A stretch of DNA of 64,000 nt from Paraburkholderia caledonica NBRC 102488 (GCF_000685095.1 NZ_BAYE01000002.1:124001-188000), one strand, 5' to 3'; positions 53,234 to 62,596 are shown, counted from the stretch's first letter. The notes: a model not told the origin generated them from the sequence alone. Numbers and translations: made by a program.

Positions 53234-54239
53234 CGAACCCAGGCCGCCGCTCGCGGGTGCCGCCGCACTGAGCGTCAACGCGCTCAGCGAACGTCTGGTC
53301 GCTCGTCTCGTCGACGACGCCCCGCGTTTCGGCGCCGCGATTAGCCGCACTGCGAACGGCACGGTGCTCGTCGACGCGGGCGTGGCTGCGCCCGGCAGTG
53401 TGGCGGCGGGCGTGCTGATCGCTCGCATCTGCATGGGCGGCCTCGGCCACGTGACCGTGCGCGAGAGCCTGGATGCGAGGCCGCTGTGGCCGAGCACGAT
53501 AGAAGTGCGCACCTCATGGCCGGTGCTCGCCTGCCTCGCCAGTCAATACGCGGGATGGAGCCTCGCGGCGACGAAGGAGCAGACCGGCGGCAAGAAGTTT
53601 TTTTCTCTCGGGTCGGGCCCGGCGCGCGCGCTTGCGGTGAAGGAGCCGCTCTTCGACGAACTCGGTTATCGCGATCGTCATGAGCGCGGCGTGCTCGTGC
53701 TCGAAGTGGACCGTCTGCCGCCGCAGTTCGTCATCGACAAAGTGGTGCACGACTGCGGCCTCGCGCCCGAGCGGTTGACACTCGTCACCACGCCGACACA
53801 GTCTGTCGCGGGGACGGTGCAGGTAGTGGCGCGGGTCGTCGAGGTTGCGTTGCACAAAACGCATGTGCTCGGCGTCGCACTGGACGAGGTGGTGGAAGCC
53901 GGCGGCTCCGCGCCGTTGCCGCCGCCGGCGCCGGACGGTGTTCAGGCGATGGGCCGCACCAACGACGCAATCCTGTACGGCGGCCGCGTGCATCTCACGG
54001 TGAAGCACGACGCGGTGGCACGGCGGCTCGCCGCGGAACTGCCCGCATCGACTTCACGCGATCACGGTCGGCCGTTCGCGGATATCTTCGCCTCGTTCAA
54101 TTTCGACTTCTACCAGATCGACCCCGCGCTGTTCGCCCCGGCTGAAGTGTGGGTGAGCAGCCTCGAAAGCGGCGCGACCTATCACGGCGGCGCCGTCGAC
54201 GCGGATCTGCTGCACGGTCAATGGAGCGGCAAACCATGA
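53184..54239 (+). CDS. mch: Methenyl-tetrahydromethanopterin cyclohydrolase
   Basis: 351 aa from the ATG at 53184 (or 347 from 53196). Family landmarks: ALSVNALSERLVARLVDDAP, GGLGHVTV, SQYAGWSLA, GSGPARALAVKEPLF, and FASFNFDFYQIDPALFAPAE. It hydrolyses methenyl-H4MPT to formyl-H4MPT. The start lies inside the preceding ATP-grasp gene and the stop overlaps the next ATG, so the three genes are coupled. Confidence 0.94.
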   Translation: MSPAMSPTLPSSTATPDEPRPPLAGAAALSVNALSERLVARLVDDAPRFGAAISRTANGTVLVDAGVAAPGSVAAGVLIARICMGGLGHVTVRESLDARPLWPSTIEVRTSWPVLACLASQYAGWSLAATKEQTGGKKFFSLGSGPARALAVKEPLFDELGYRDRHERGVLVLEVDRLPPQFVIDKVVHDCGLAPERLTLVTTPTQSVAGTVQVVARVVEVALHKTHVLGVALDEVVEAGGSAPLPPPAPDGVQAMGRTNDAILYGGRVHLTVKHDAVARRLAAELPASTSRDHGRPFADIFASFNFDFYQIDPALFAPAEVWVSSLESGATYHGGAVDADLLHGQWSGKP

Positions 54240-55270
54240 GTCTGCCTTTGCCCAGCGGCTCGACGGTCATGGACACCGGCACTGACACGCCTGGCGCGCA
54301 GGCCCCGCTGCGCATCGCGATCATGACCGACGAAACCGGCTGGCACACCGGGCGCCTGAAAAAAGCGTTTCGCGCGCGCGGTGCGGAGGCGCGCTGCATC
54401 GACCTCGCCGATTGCCGCATCGACACGACGTGGGAACCGCACGGGCTCGTGCTGCCGGGCTTCGGCCATGGGCTGCCCGACGCGGTTTTCGTGCGCGGCA
54501 TCGCAGGCGGCACATTCGAGCAGGTGACGTTGCGGCTCGGCATCCTGCATGCGTTGCGCGAATCGGGTGTGCCGGTCTACAACGATGCGCGTGCGATCGA
54601 ACGCAGCGTCGACAAATCGATGACGAGTTTTTTGCTGCATCGCCACGGCGTGCCCACGCCTGCCACGTGGGCTGGCGAATCGGCGGCATTCGCGCAGCGT
54701 GTGCTGATGCGCGAGGCCGCGGCCGGACGCCAGGTCGTGCTCAAACCGCTGTTCGGCTCGCAAGGCCATGGGCTTAAACGGCTCGGCTCGCGCAGCACGC
54801 CGCCGCGCGCGCTGGCGCCGCTGCCTTCGCTGAGGCCGTACAGCCAGGTGGCGTATCTGCAGCGTTTTATCGACGGCGGACGGTCTGGCTTCGACTGGCG
54901 CGTGCTCGTGATCGGCGGACACGCGGTGGCGGCGATGCGGCGCATCGGCGGCAAAGGCTGGATTCATAACTTCGCGCAGGGCGCCACGTGCGAGGCGGCC
55001 GACCTGGACGCCGCGCTCGCACGAACGGCGGTGCGCGCCACCGAGGCGCTCGGGCTCGACTATGCGGGCGTCGACCTGATTCCCGACCCTCAGGACGCCG
55101 CCCGGCCGCTCGTGCTGGAGGTCAACGGCGTGGCGGCGTGGCGCGGCCTGCAATCGGTCACGTCGATCGACATTGCAGCGGCGCTCGCCGACGATCTGCT
55201 GTCTCGCAAGCTGCCCGCGCAGCGCGGCGAGGCGGCGGCGGTGGTCGCGCTGCACGGACGCCATGGCTGA
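54236..55270 (+). CDS. RimK-like ATP-grasp ligase of the H4MPT cluster
   Basis: 344 aa. N-terminal domain RIAIMTDETGWHTGRLKKAF; central ATP-grasp VVLKPLFGSQGHGLKRLGS; metal ligands in LGLDYAGVDLIPDP and LVLEVNGVAAWRGLQSV. RimK relatives add glutamate to a carboxylate; archaeal MptN does this to methanopterin. Bacterial orthologues (Orf17-like) are conserved in H4MPT clusters with an unproven reaction. Starts with a 4-bp overlap on mch. Confidence 0.85.
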   Translation: MSLPLPSGSTVMDTGTDTPGAQAPLRIAIMTDETGWHTGRLKKAFRARGAEARCIDLADCRIDTTWEPHGLVLPGFGHGLPDAVFVRGIAGGTFEQVTLRLGILHALRESGVPVYNDARAIERSVDKSMTSFLLHRHGVPTPATWAGESAAFAQRVLMREAAAGRQVVLKPLFGSQGHGLKRLGSRSTPPRALAPLPSLRPYSQVAYLQRFIDGGRSGFDWRVLVIGGHAVAAMRRIGGKGWIHNFAQGATCEAADLDAALARTAVRATEALGLDYAGVDLIPDPQDAARPLVLEVNGVAAWRGLQSVTSIDIAAALADDLLSRKLPAQRGEAAAVVALHGRHG

Positions 55271-55378
55271 GCGGCTGTGGGGTTTTCTGGGCGCGATGGG
55301 CCTGAGCGGCTGCTCGAGCGGCTATACGAGCAACTCATGTGCGCGGCGAGTTAGAGCGGTTTCGGCGCGCCCGCCGAT

Positions 55379-56317
55379 ATGAACACGCCCCGATCCGTCA
55401 CCGACTCAAAGCACGCTCGTGCGGCTTTTCTGACAGCCTGCCGGCTGGACGTCGAGACGCCGAAGCCAGGCAACGTCAGCGTGGATAGCGAAGGCCACGG
55501 CATGAGCGCGGCGCAGTTCATCGCGAGCGCCGACGCGGCCGCCGACGCGCTGTTCGCGCGCGGCATGCCCGTCGGCCAGCGCGTGCTCGATGCTGTCACG
55601 CGCACGCGCGCCACGGTCGGCTGCAATACGAACCTGGGCATCCTGCTGCTGGTGGCGCCTCTCGCCGCAGCGCTCGAAGAAACCGCGCGCCCGCTGTCGG
55701 CCCACGCGTGGCACGCGGCAACCGGGCGCGTGCTCGCGCGCCTCGATATCGACGACTCCCGCCTCGCATACCGCGCAATCGCGCTCGCCAATCCCGGCGG
55801 TCTCGGCGAGGCCCCCGAGCAATCGGTGCACGACGCGCCGACAGTCGCCTTGCGCGCCGCAATGGCACTCGCCGCCGCGCGCGACAGCATCGCGCGACAG
55901 TACGCCGAGGGCTTTCACGACATTTTCGAAACCGGCCTCGCCGCGTGGCGCGAAGTTCCGGCCGATGATCCGCGCATCGCCACGCTGAACGTGTTCCTCA
56001 CGTTCCTGAGCACGTGGCCCGACTCGCACATTGTGCGTAAGCACGGACTTGGGGTGGCGCAGAGTGTCACGCGAACGGCACGCGAGCGGCACGCGCAATG
56101 GCGCCGCACGCTCATGCAAACGGGCACGGCCGCGGGCAGCCAGCCCCTCGATACATGGGATGCCGAAATGAAGGCGGCCGCCATCAATCCCGGTACCAGC
56201 GCGGACCTGACGGTGGCAACGCTGTTCGTCGCCCTTTGCCTCGAAGAGCCGGGCACCGCAAGCGGCGCGCCATGCGAGGCTGACGCGCCCCGCACTGGCA
56301 CGGATTCTGTTAGTTAG
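55379..56317 (+). CDS. CitG-like protein of the H4MPT cluster
   Basis: 312 aa. Triphosphoribosyl-dephospho-CoA synthase family signs: [33 protein letters not shown] and [20 protein letters not shown]. No citrate lyase genes are nearby, so it is probably the H4MPT-linked homologue (Orf5-like) that could transfer a phosphoribosyl-type unit during cofactor synthesis. Reaction unproven. Confidence 0.85.
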   Translation: MNTPRSVTDSKHARAAFLTACRLDVETPKPGNVSVDSEGHGMSAAQFIASADAAADALFARGMPVGQRVLDAVTRTRATVGCNTNLGILLLVAPLAAALEETARPLSAHAWHAATGRVLARLDIDDSRLAYRAIALANPGGLGEAPEQSVHDAPTVALRAAMALAAARDSIARQYAEGFHDIFETGLAAWREVPADDPRIATLNVFLTFLSTWPDSHIVRKHGLGVAQSVTRTARERHAQWRRTLMQTGTAAGSQPLDTWDAEMKAAAINPGTSADLTVATLFVALCLEEPGTASGAPCEADAPRTGTDSVS

Positions 56318-56322
56318 TGCCA
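56296..56322. promoter_or_regulatory. Spaced inverted repeat upstream of fae
   Basis: TGGCAC-N15-GTGCCA, arms two helical turns apart, 98 bp before the fae start and overlapping the end of the CitG-like gene. The half-site is like that of dyad B before xoxF. CTGGCACG also matches a sigma-54 -24 box, but the -12 position has GT instead of GC. Confidence 0.35.
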
Positions 56323-56420
56323 CCGTGCATCAACCGCTGCCAGGCGATCGCGGACCAGGACCGCTCAGGCGGCGTGTCAGTCAGTCGGCAAGTCCCCATT
56401 CCACTCATCGGAGGAACAGC

Positions 56421-56930
56421 ATGGCCAAGATCAACCGCGTCCTGATAGGCGAGTCGCTCGTCGGCGACGGCAACGAGGTCGCACACATCGACTTGCTGAT
56501 GGGACCGCGAGGTTCCGCTGCGGAAACCGCATTCTGTCATGCGCTCACCAACAATAAGGACGGCTTCACATCGCTGCTCGCGGTCGTCGCGCCGAACCTG
56601 CTCACCAAGCCCAACACGATCCTGTTCAACAAGGTCACGATCAAGGGTGCGAAGCAGGCGGTGCAGATGTTCGGGCCGGCGCAGCATGCCGTCGCGCTCG
56701 CTGTCGCAGACAGCGTCGAGGACGGCACGATCCCGCAGGACGAGGCGGACGACCTGTTCCTGTGCGTCGGCGTCTTCATTCACTGGCAGGCGGAGGACGA
56801 CAAGAAGATCCAGGAGTACAACTACAAGGCGACGCGCGAGGCGATCCAGCGTGCGGTCAAAGGCGAACCGAGCGCTGCGGAGGTCGTGTCGAAGAAGAGC
56901 AGTGTCGCGCATCCGTTCGCCCCGAACTGA
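56421..56930 (+). CDS. fae: Formaldehyde-activating enzyme
   Basis: 169 aa. Start [20 protein letters not shown]; conserved catalytic His in [40 protein letters not shown] and [20 protein letters not shown], very like Methylobacterium Fae throughout. It condenses formaldehyde with H4MPT to methylene-H4MPT. A strong GGAGGA site precedes the ATG. It may have its own promoter in the 103-bp gap. Confidence 0.97.
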   Translation: MAKINRVLIGESLVGDGNEVAHIDLLMGPRGSAAETAFCHALTNNKDGFTSLLAVVAPNLLTKPNTILFNKVTIKGAKQAVQMFGPAQHAVALAVADSVEDGTIPQDEADDLFLCVGVFIHWQAEDDKKIQEYNYKATREAIQRAVKGEPSAAEVVSKKSSVAHPFAPN

Positions 56931-57021
56931 TGGCTCCCGGCCCGCGCGGACACAGCCGCAAAACGGGGCCGCGCGGGCCTCGAACGATGCCATCGTGCAA
57001 TTGCTCTCACAGAGGCATGAG

Positions 57022-57429
57022 ATGACCCTACGATGTCGCGCGCTGGCGGCCTTTGCCTGCATCGCGCTTGCCGCGCCGCTCGCCTGGGCGGACGGCGATC
57101 CGCAACAGACGCCGGCGCCGGCGGCAGGCTACAACTATCCGACGCAGGGACGCGTCGAATACGTGCTCTCGTGCATGGACGACAACGGACACGATTTCGC
57201 GAACGTCTATAAATGCTCGTGCGTGATCGACAAAATGGCGACCGCGCTCCCGTATGACGAGTTCGTCGATCAATCGACCTTCGCCAAGTATGCGACGCTC
57301 GGCGGCGAAGGCGGCTCGGAGTTCCGGGTCGACCACGCGAAAGCGCAAACGAAGAAATTCCGCACGTTGCAAGCGGACGCCTACCGCAGTTGCGGACTGG
57401 GCGGCGACAAAACCGCGGCGTCGAAATAG
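57022..57429 (+). CDS. Small secreted Cys-containing protein downstream of fae
   Basis: 135 aa from the ATG at 57022. Signal peptide ALAAFACIALAAPLAWADG, mature protein about 110 residues with four cysteines: SCMDDNGHDFANVYKCSCVI and YRSCGLGG. The spacing suggests disulfides rather than a haem site (no CxxCH). No family recognised. The position 91 bp after fae points to a role with the periplasmic part of C1 metabolism. Confidence 0.75.
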   Translation: MTLRCRALAAFACIALAAPLAWADGDPQQTPAPAAGYNYPTQGRVEYVLSCMDDNGHDFANVYKCSCVIDKMATALPYDEFVDQSTFAKYATLGGEGGSEFRVDHAKAQTKKFRTLQADAYRSCGLGGDKTAASK

Positions 57430-57502
57430 CGGATGTGGCCGGTTAACCCGGCGCGGGCGAGCGACACGTCTGCCGCCCCGCCGCCGGCAAACGCATCGTT
57501 GC

Positions 57503-57529
57503 GCCCGGACGATGCCGCATGGTCCGGGC
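57503..57529. terminator. Possible bidirectional terminator hairpin
   Basis: GCCCGGAC (57503-57510) and GTCCGGGC (57522-57529) form a perfect 8-bp stem with an 11-base loop between the convergent Cys-protein and folB-like genes. There is no clear T-run, so termination efficiency is uncertain. Confidence 0.5.
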
Positions 57530-57538
57530 CTCGCGGGT

Positions 57539-58075
57539 TCAGTCCGGAATCAGCCCCTCGCCAAGCGACGCATAACTCGCGGGTCCGTCCGCTTTTGGCA
57601 TATCGCTGCGCTGCCGCTCGATCTGCACGCCGACGGCCGCTACATCGTCGAATTTTGCCGGTTTCGCGAGCGATACGCGGACCCAGTGGGCGCCGAAATC
57701 GATAATCAGCAGGCGCGCCACCGCTTCGGCAAGCGCTTCGAGCAGACGCACACCGTGCGACTCCAGCAACGCATGCAACGCGCTGCGCACCGCGGCATAG
57801 TTGATGGTGTCCTCGATGCGATCCGTCGTACAGGCGCGAATCGCGGGCACGCCGATCGCGAGGTTCATCCGCACTGACTGCGGCACATGCAACTCGCTGC
57901 TGTCGATACCTATAATCGTCTGACCGATAAAGTTCTCGATAAACACGATGTCCATGCGCTTAGGCGTGCCCGAAGTTAGTCCTTCCGAAGGCGCACCCCA
58001 GGGCATACCCGCGCGAGGCGCCTGCGCATCGGCGGCGCAGAAGCTGGCAAGGCGAACGGTATCGATACGGTCCAT
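57539..58075 (-). CDS. folB: Dihydroneopterin aldolase-like protein
   Basis: 178 aa from the ATG at 58075, which has GGAG six bases before it; an internal ATG at 57955 would give the more usual 138 aa starting MDIVFIENFIGQTIIGI. The FolB fold is clear from that point (VPQSVRMNLAIGVPAIRACT, DRIEDTINYAAVRSALHALL). It cleaves dihydroneopterin to 6-hydroxymethyldihydropterin. Its place inside the C1 island suggests it supplies pterin for H4MPT. The 40-residue N-terminal extension has no known role. Confidence 0.85.
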   Translation of the reverse strand: MDRIDTVRLASFCAADAQAPRAGMPWGAPSEGLTSGTPKRMDIVFIENFIGQTIIGIDSSELHVPQSVRMNLAIGVPAIRACTTDRIEDTINYAAVRSALHALLESHGVRLLEALAEAVARLLIIDFGAHWVRVSLAKPAKFDDVAAVGVQIERQRSDMPKADGPASYASLGEGLIPD

Positions 58076-58496
58076 GGTGTACTCCGCCGCGTAGCGGCAA
58101 CAAGTTAAGAGACGCAACCCGGGTAAACGCAAAGCAGCACACAATGACTCGCGCGCGAAGCGCTCTGTGCCGTCAAACGTCAATGCAGACCCCGGGCAGG
58201 GCATGCCGACATTAAAAGCAAAAAGCGGGCACACCTTGTACTATTGATGCGACTTCTTATTGAACGTGAACGACATCGAGCGTACAGTTTTAAGCCAACG
58301 CCTGACAGTAAACGGAAACAGCGGGCGTATTACTCAGTGCGCATACGGACAGAGCACGACAGAGAAGCCGCGGCGCCAGGGGATGACATTATCGATAAAG
58401 CGGCACTCGTGACACGCAGGCGAAGCCCACGCGAATGCAACACTACGCAAGGCAACGTCCGGCGCGCGTGAAGTTGCCGCAACGGAGACGAACCCC
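58076..58496. promoter_or_regulatory. Divergent intergenic region between folB-like and sigma-54 activator genes
   Basis: 421 bp, AT-richer than the flanks near 58200-58340. Presumed promoters of both genes. A 75-codon rightward frame is present but lacks support. No convincing sigma-54 box or dyad was found. Confidence 0.4.
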
Positions 58497-60614
58497 ATGT
58501 CGTTGCTTGCTGACAGCTCCATGCACGTCCGTGAAATTCTCAACGTCGTCAATCATCAACTGGCGACACGTCCGACGAGCGAGCCAGTCGCTCAATCGTG
58601 GGCGCGTTGCGTCAACGAGTTCCAGCTCGACCCTTCCCGCTTCGTCACGCCGCCCATCCTGACGGACTACGAACTAAGCTCGCGCCGTGAGGCCATGGGC
58701 GACCTGATCGCGTGTTCGAAGCTGGAAATGACCACGCTTTATCAACAGCTGGCCGATCCCGAACTCGCCGTGGTGCTGGTCGACTCGGGCGGCGTGATCG
58801 TCCACCAGGTGTCGTCGGTACCTTTCGCCGAAGCAGTGGCATCCGACGGCTTCCGCGTCGGCGCGCTGTGGAGCGAGCGCGAAGCGGGCACCAACGGAAT
58901 GGGCACGTGCCTCGCCGAACGCGACTGCATCGCCGTCTGCCAGCACGAGCATTTCTATCCGCGCTACACGTCGCTCACCTGCTCCGCTGCGCCGATCTTC
59001 GACGACCGCGGCGAGATTGCCGGCGTACTCGACGTCACGAGCCGCTCCAAACTGCTGCAGCAGCACTCGCTGGTGCTCGTCGGCATGTCGCGCCAGATGA
59101 TCGAAAACCGTTTGCTCGACGCGCGCTATCGTCATGCGAACATGATCCACTTTCACAGCCGCCCGGAATTCGTCGGCACGCTGCATGGCGGAAAGCTTGC
59201 CGTGGCGGACGACAGTACCGTGCTGGCGGCAAACCGCAGCGCGCTTTTCCAGCTCGGCTTCCGCTCGCTTAGCGAACTGCGCGGACGGCGTATCGAGGAG
59301 GCGTTCAACGCGTCGCTCGAAGACATGATCGCGCGCAGCATTCGCGGCTCGTTTCATCCGGTCACCGTGTACAGCGCCAACGCGACGAACCGCTTTTTCC
59401 TCGTCGCGCAGACTGCACAAAATGCGGCGGCACGCGGCACGCGCATCGCCGTGACGGCGCCCGTGGCGCGCACGAGCGCACCCGAAAAGCGCCCACCGCC
59501 GGCCCGGCTCGATGAAATCGCGCATCTGGAGTTCGGCGATCCACGCATGGCCTCGCAGATCCAGCTAGGCGTGCGCGTGGTCCAACGCAAGATTCCGATC
59601 ATCCTCAGAGGGCAAACGGGCACCGGCAAGGAAGTCTTCGCACAGGCGTTGCATAGCATCAGCCCGCATTCGTCGGGGCCGTTCGTGCCGGTGAATTGCG
59701 CCTCGTTGCCGGAGAACCTGATCGAAAGCGAACTGTTCGGCTATCGCGCGGGCGCGTTCACCGGTGCTCAGCGCGAAGGACGCCGCGGCAAGATCGTGCA
59801 GGCCAACGGCGGCACGCTGTTTCTGGACGAGATCGGCGACATGCCGCTCGCCTTGCAGGCGCGGCTACTGCGTGTGATCGAGGAGCACGAGGTCACGCCG
59901 CTCGGCGCGGAAACCACCGTCAAGGTCAATTTCCAGCTGATCAGCGCAAGCCACCGCAATCTGCTCGAACTCGTGCACGGCGGGCAGTTCCGCGAGGATC
60001 TGTATTACCGGCTGAAGGGCGTCGAACTGAATCTTCCGCCGCTCGCCGAGCGCGTCGACAAGCTGCCGCTGATTCATCATCTGCTCGAGGCGGAAACCGA
60101 TAACGATCCACCGGAGCTAACGAAAGAAGCCGAGCAGGCGCTGCTGAGCTATGCATGGCCTGGCAACATCCGTCAGTTGCGACATGTGTTGCAGATGGCG
60201 ATTGCGCTATGCGACGGGCAACCGATCCGCTGCGAAGATCTGCCCGTGGAAGTCACGCAGCGCGATCCGCTGGTGGCGACGCCCGCCGTGTCGCACCCGG
60301 TTGCGCAGCCGGCGCCGCATCCTGACGACGATCCCGATCTTTCCGCGCTGAACGCAATCCAGTTGAACGAACGTGGGACCGTTCTCGCGATGCTCGAAGA
60401 AAATCGATGGAACGTCAGTAACGTGGCGAAGGCGCTGGGCATCAGCCGCAATACGCTGTATCGCAAGATGCGCCGGTTGCAAATCCGTCTGTCGCATGAC
60501 GGCTCGGGCCAAGACGGCGCCGATCTCGACGACCCAGCCGACGAACAGTCCTTCGACGGATCGCCGCCCGACGGATCGCCGCCCGACGGATCGCCGCACG
60601 CTCATAGCGCATGA
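58497..60614 (+). CDS. Sigma-54-dependent activator with GAF domain (AcoR-like)
   Basis: 705 aa. N-terminal GAF-type sensory part (about residues 85-205, LYQQLADPELAVVLVDSGGV, GTNGMGTCLAERDCIAVCQH), a PAS-like part (about 225-305), AAA+ domain with Walker A RGQTGTGKEVFA at 371-382 and intact GAFTGA loop at 419-424 that contacts sigma-54, then a Fis-type HTH (NVSNVAKALGISRNTLYRKM). It should switch on sigma-54 promoters in response to a small molecule, plausibly an alcohol or C1 compound. The stop overlaps the dmrB start, placing both under one control. The C-terminal tail is a DGSPP repeat. Confidence 0.9.
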   Translation: MSLLADSSMHVREILNVVNHQLATRPTSEPVAQSWARCVNEFQLDPSRFVTPPILTDYELSSRREAMGDLIACSKLEMTTLYQQLADPELAVVLVDSGGVIVHQVSSVPFAEAVASDGFRVGALWSEREAGTNGMGTCLAERDCIAVCQHEHFYPRYTSLTCSAAPIFDDRGEIAGVLDVTSRSKLLQQHSLVLVGMSRQMIENRLLDARYRHANMIHFHSRPEFVGTLHGGKLAVADDSTVLAANRSALFQLGFRSLSELRGRRIEEAFNASLEDMIARSIRGSFHPVTVYSANATNRFFLVAQTAQNAAARGTRIAVTAPVARTSAPEKRPPPARLDEIAHLEFGDPRMASQIQLGVRVVQRKIPIILRGQTGTGKEVFAQALHSISPHSSGPFVPVNCASLPENLIESELFGYRAGAFTGAQREGRRGKIVQANGGTLFLDEIGDMPLALQARLLRVIEEHEVTPLGAETTVKVNFQLISASHRNLLELVHGGQFREDLYYRLKGVELNLPPLAERVDKLPLIHHLLEAETDNDPPELTKEAEQALLSYAWPGNIRQLRHVLQMAIALCDGQPIRCEDLPVEVTQRDPLVATPAVSHPVAQPAPHPDDDPDLSALNAIQLNERGTVLAMLEENRWNVSNVAKALGISRNTLYRKMRRLQIRLSHDGSGQDGADLDDPADEQSFDGSPPDGSPPDGSPHAHSA
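60555..60599 (+). repeat. Three 15-bp tandem repeats in the activator gene tail
   Basis: GACGGATCGCCGCCC occurs at 60555, 60570 and 60585 (one base changed in the last), encoding DGSPP-DGSPP-DGSPH. In-frame copy changes would only lengthen or shorten the tail. Confidence 0.9.
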
Positions 60615-61189
60615 CCCAGGCGCCCGCTCGCAAACTCGCGGATTTCAAGCCGGACGCGCGCTTTGCGTGGTGCGTGACGGGCTCGGGCCATCTGCTTGAA
60701 GAGTCGATCGAACTCGCGCTGGCGTTGCCGCGCACGGACCTTTTCCTCTCCGCCGCAGCCGAAGAAGTGCTGCCGCTTTACGGGTGGAAGCTGCCCAGAC
60801 TGCGCGAGCGCTTCAATGTGTTCCGCGACAAGAGCGCGAGCGGCGTGCCGGTCGGCATGCTGTATCACGGCATGTATCACACTGTCATCATCGCGCCGGC
60901 CACCAGCAACACGGTGGCTAAATGCGCGTTCGGCATCTCCGACACGCTGCCCACCAATATGTATGCGCAGGCCGGCAAGCAGTGCATTCCGGGCATCGTC
61001 TTTGCATGCGACACGGAACCGACGGTCGTCACACAAAGCCCGAACGAATGGGTCGAACTGAGACCGCGAACGATCGAACTCGACAATGTGGAGCGCCTGT
61101 CGCGCATCGAGTACACGACGGTCGTGCGCTCGCTGGATGAACTGAAGACGGCGCTCGATCAACGCCTCGCGACGCTCGACCTGGTATGA
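60611..61189 (+). CDS. dmrB: Dihydromethanopterin reductase-type flavoprotein
   Basis: 192 aa. Flavoprotein fold of the DmrB/AfpA group: ARFAWCVTGSGHLLEESIEL, FLSAAAEEVLPLYGWKLP, VIIAPATSNTVAKCAFGISD. DmrB reduces dihydromethanopterin to the active tetrahydro form using FMN; the enzyme from Burkholderia xenovorans has been studied. ATGA overlap with the activator gene. Followed 24 bp later by the DHPS-like gene. Confidence 0.88.
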   Translation: MTQAPARKLADFKPDARFAWCVTGSGHLLEESIELALALPRTDLFLSAAAEEVLPLYGWKLPRLRERFNVFRDKSASGVPVGMLYHGMYHTVIIAPATSNTVAKCAFGISDTLPTNMYAQAGKQCIPGIVFACDTEPTVVTQSPNEWVELRPRTIELDNVERLSRIEYTTVVRSLDELKTALDQRLATLDLV

Positions 61190-61213
61190 CACTGCCACTC
61201 GGCGCTCACTGAC

Positions 61214-62596
61214 ATGGACCACATCGTCTTCCTGACCGGCCGGCTCGCCGAAAAGAGCCTGCTCCGCGTGCTCGAAAGCATGGCGCCGGCTCCGTTCAGT
61301 TGGGAAATCCGCGAAATCGGTCTGCAAGTCGCCGCGCTGATGACCGCCGACATGATCCGGCGCCGCGTGCCCGCGCCACTCGCGGCACAGCGCGTGATCG
61401 TGCCAGGTCGATGCCGAGGCGACCTCGCGGCGCTGACCGAACACTATGGCGTGCCGTTCGAACGCGGCCCGGAAGAAGTGAAAGACCTGCCGCAGTTCTT
61501 CGGCCGCGAGGCGAAGCCGGTGGACCTCTCGCGCTACGAGACCGAGATTTTCGCGGAGATCGTCGACGCGCCGCGCCTCGACCTGAACGACATCTCCGCG
61601 CGTGCTCGCGACTATGCCGCACAGGGCGCGAATGTGATCGACTTAGGCTGCTTGCCGGAAACACCATTCCCGCATCTCGAAGACGCGGTCCGCCGGCTGA
61701 AGGCCGAAGGCTATCGCGTGAGCGTCGATTCGATGCACACCGACGAGTTGCTGCGCGGCGGCCGAGCAGGCGCCGACTATCTGATGAGCCTGAACCTCGA
61801 CACGCTGTGGATCGCGGACGAAGTGCCGTCCACGCCGATTCTCGTCGCGCGCGATTCACGCGATCCTGCCTCGCTCGACGCAGCCATCGAGCGGTTCACC
61901 GCGCGCGGCCGCGCTTTTCTTGCCGATCCGATTCTCGATCCAATCCCGTTCGGCCTCGCCACGTCGATCGCGCGTTACGTGAGGCTGCGCGAACGCTATC
62001 CAGACGTGGCCATCATGATGGGCATCGGCAACGTGACCGAGTTGACCGAAGCGGACACCACCGGCATCAACGCCGTGTTGCTCGGCATGGCGGCAGAGCT
62101 TCGTGTGAGCGCGGTGCTTACCACGTCCGTCAGCCTGCATGCGCGGCGGGCCGTGCGCGAAGCCGACATCGCGCGTCGCGTGATGCATGCCGCCCGCGAA
62201 GCACAGGTGCTGCCCAAGGGCATCGACGGCGATCTTGCGACCGTCCATGCGAAGCGTCCGTTTCCATACAGTCCTGCCGAGATCGACGAATTTGCCCGGC
62301 AGGTGCGCGACCCGAATTTTCGCGTGCAGGTGAGCGCCGAGGCCATTCACGTCTACAACCGCGACGGACATCTTCGTGGCGGCGATCCATTCGAGTTCTA
62401 TCCGGAGCTTCATCTGGAAGCAGACGGCGGCCACGCGTTCTATATGGGCGTGCAGCTTGCACGCGCGGAGATCGCGTGGCGGCTCGGCAAGCGCTTCGAT
62501 CAGGACCAGCCGCTCGACTGGGGCTGCGCCGTCGATCGGCCCGAGCAGGACCTGTCGGTCTGGTGCGCGCCCGGCGAGACGATGAAAAAACGCTGA
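61214..62596 (+). CDS. Dihydropteroate synthase-like protein of the H4MPT pathway
   Basis: 460 aa. The N-terminal domain (MDHIVFLTGRLAEKSLLRVL) is the DUF6513 type; the TIM barrel from about residue 130 carries GANVIDLGCLPETPFPHLED, VSVDSMHTDELLRGG and MMGIGNVTELTEADTTGINA, comparable to DHPS motifs. It is the best candidate in the window for joining the pterin unit to the beta-RFAP arm of H4MPT. Conserved with H4MPT genes in archaea and methylotrophs; reaction inferred. Convergent with rpe. Confidence 0.85.
   Translation: MDHIVFLTGRLAEKSLLRVLESMAPAPFSWEIREIGLQVAALMTADMIRRRVPAPLAAQRVIVPGRCRGDLAALTEHYGVPFERGPEEVKDLPQFFGREAKPVDLSRYETEIFAEIVDAPRLDLNDISARARDYAAQGANVIDLGCLPETPFPHLEDAVRRLKAEGYRVSVDSMHTDELLRGGRAGADYLMSLNLDTLWIADEVPSTPILVARDSRDPASLDAAIERFTARGRAFLADPILDPIPFGLATSIARYVRLRERYPDVAIMMGIGNVTELTEADTTGINAVLLGMAAELRVSAVLTTSVSLHARRAVREADIARRVMHAAREAQVLPKGIDGDLATVHAKRPFPYSPAEIDEFARQVRDPNFRVQVSAEAIHVYNRDGHLRGGDPFEFYPELHLEADGGHAFYMGVQLARAEIAWRLGKRFDQDQPLDWGCAVDRPEQDLSVWCAPGETMKKR

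Noticed and set aside
55379..56317. Citrate lyase prosthetic group synthesis (citG)
   Set aside because: No cit genes nearby; the gene is embedded between H4MPT genes.
58244..58471. 75-codon rightward frame before the sigma-54 activator
   Set aside because: Basic, low-complexity translation without features; it lies in the expected promoter region.
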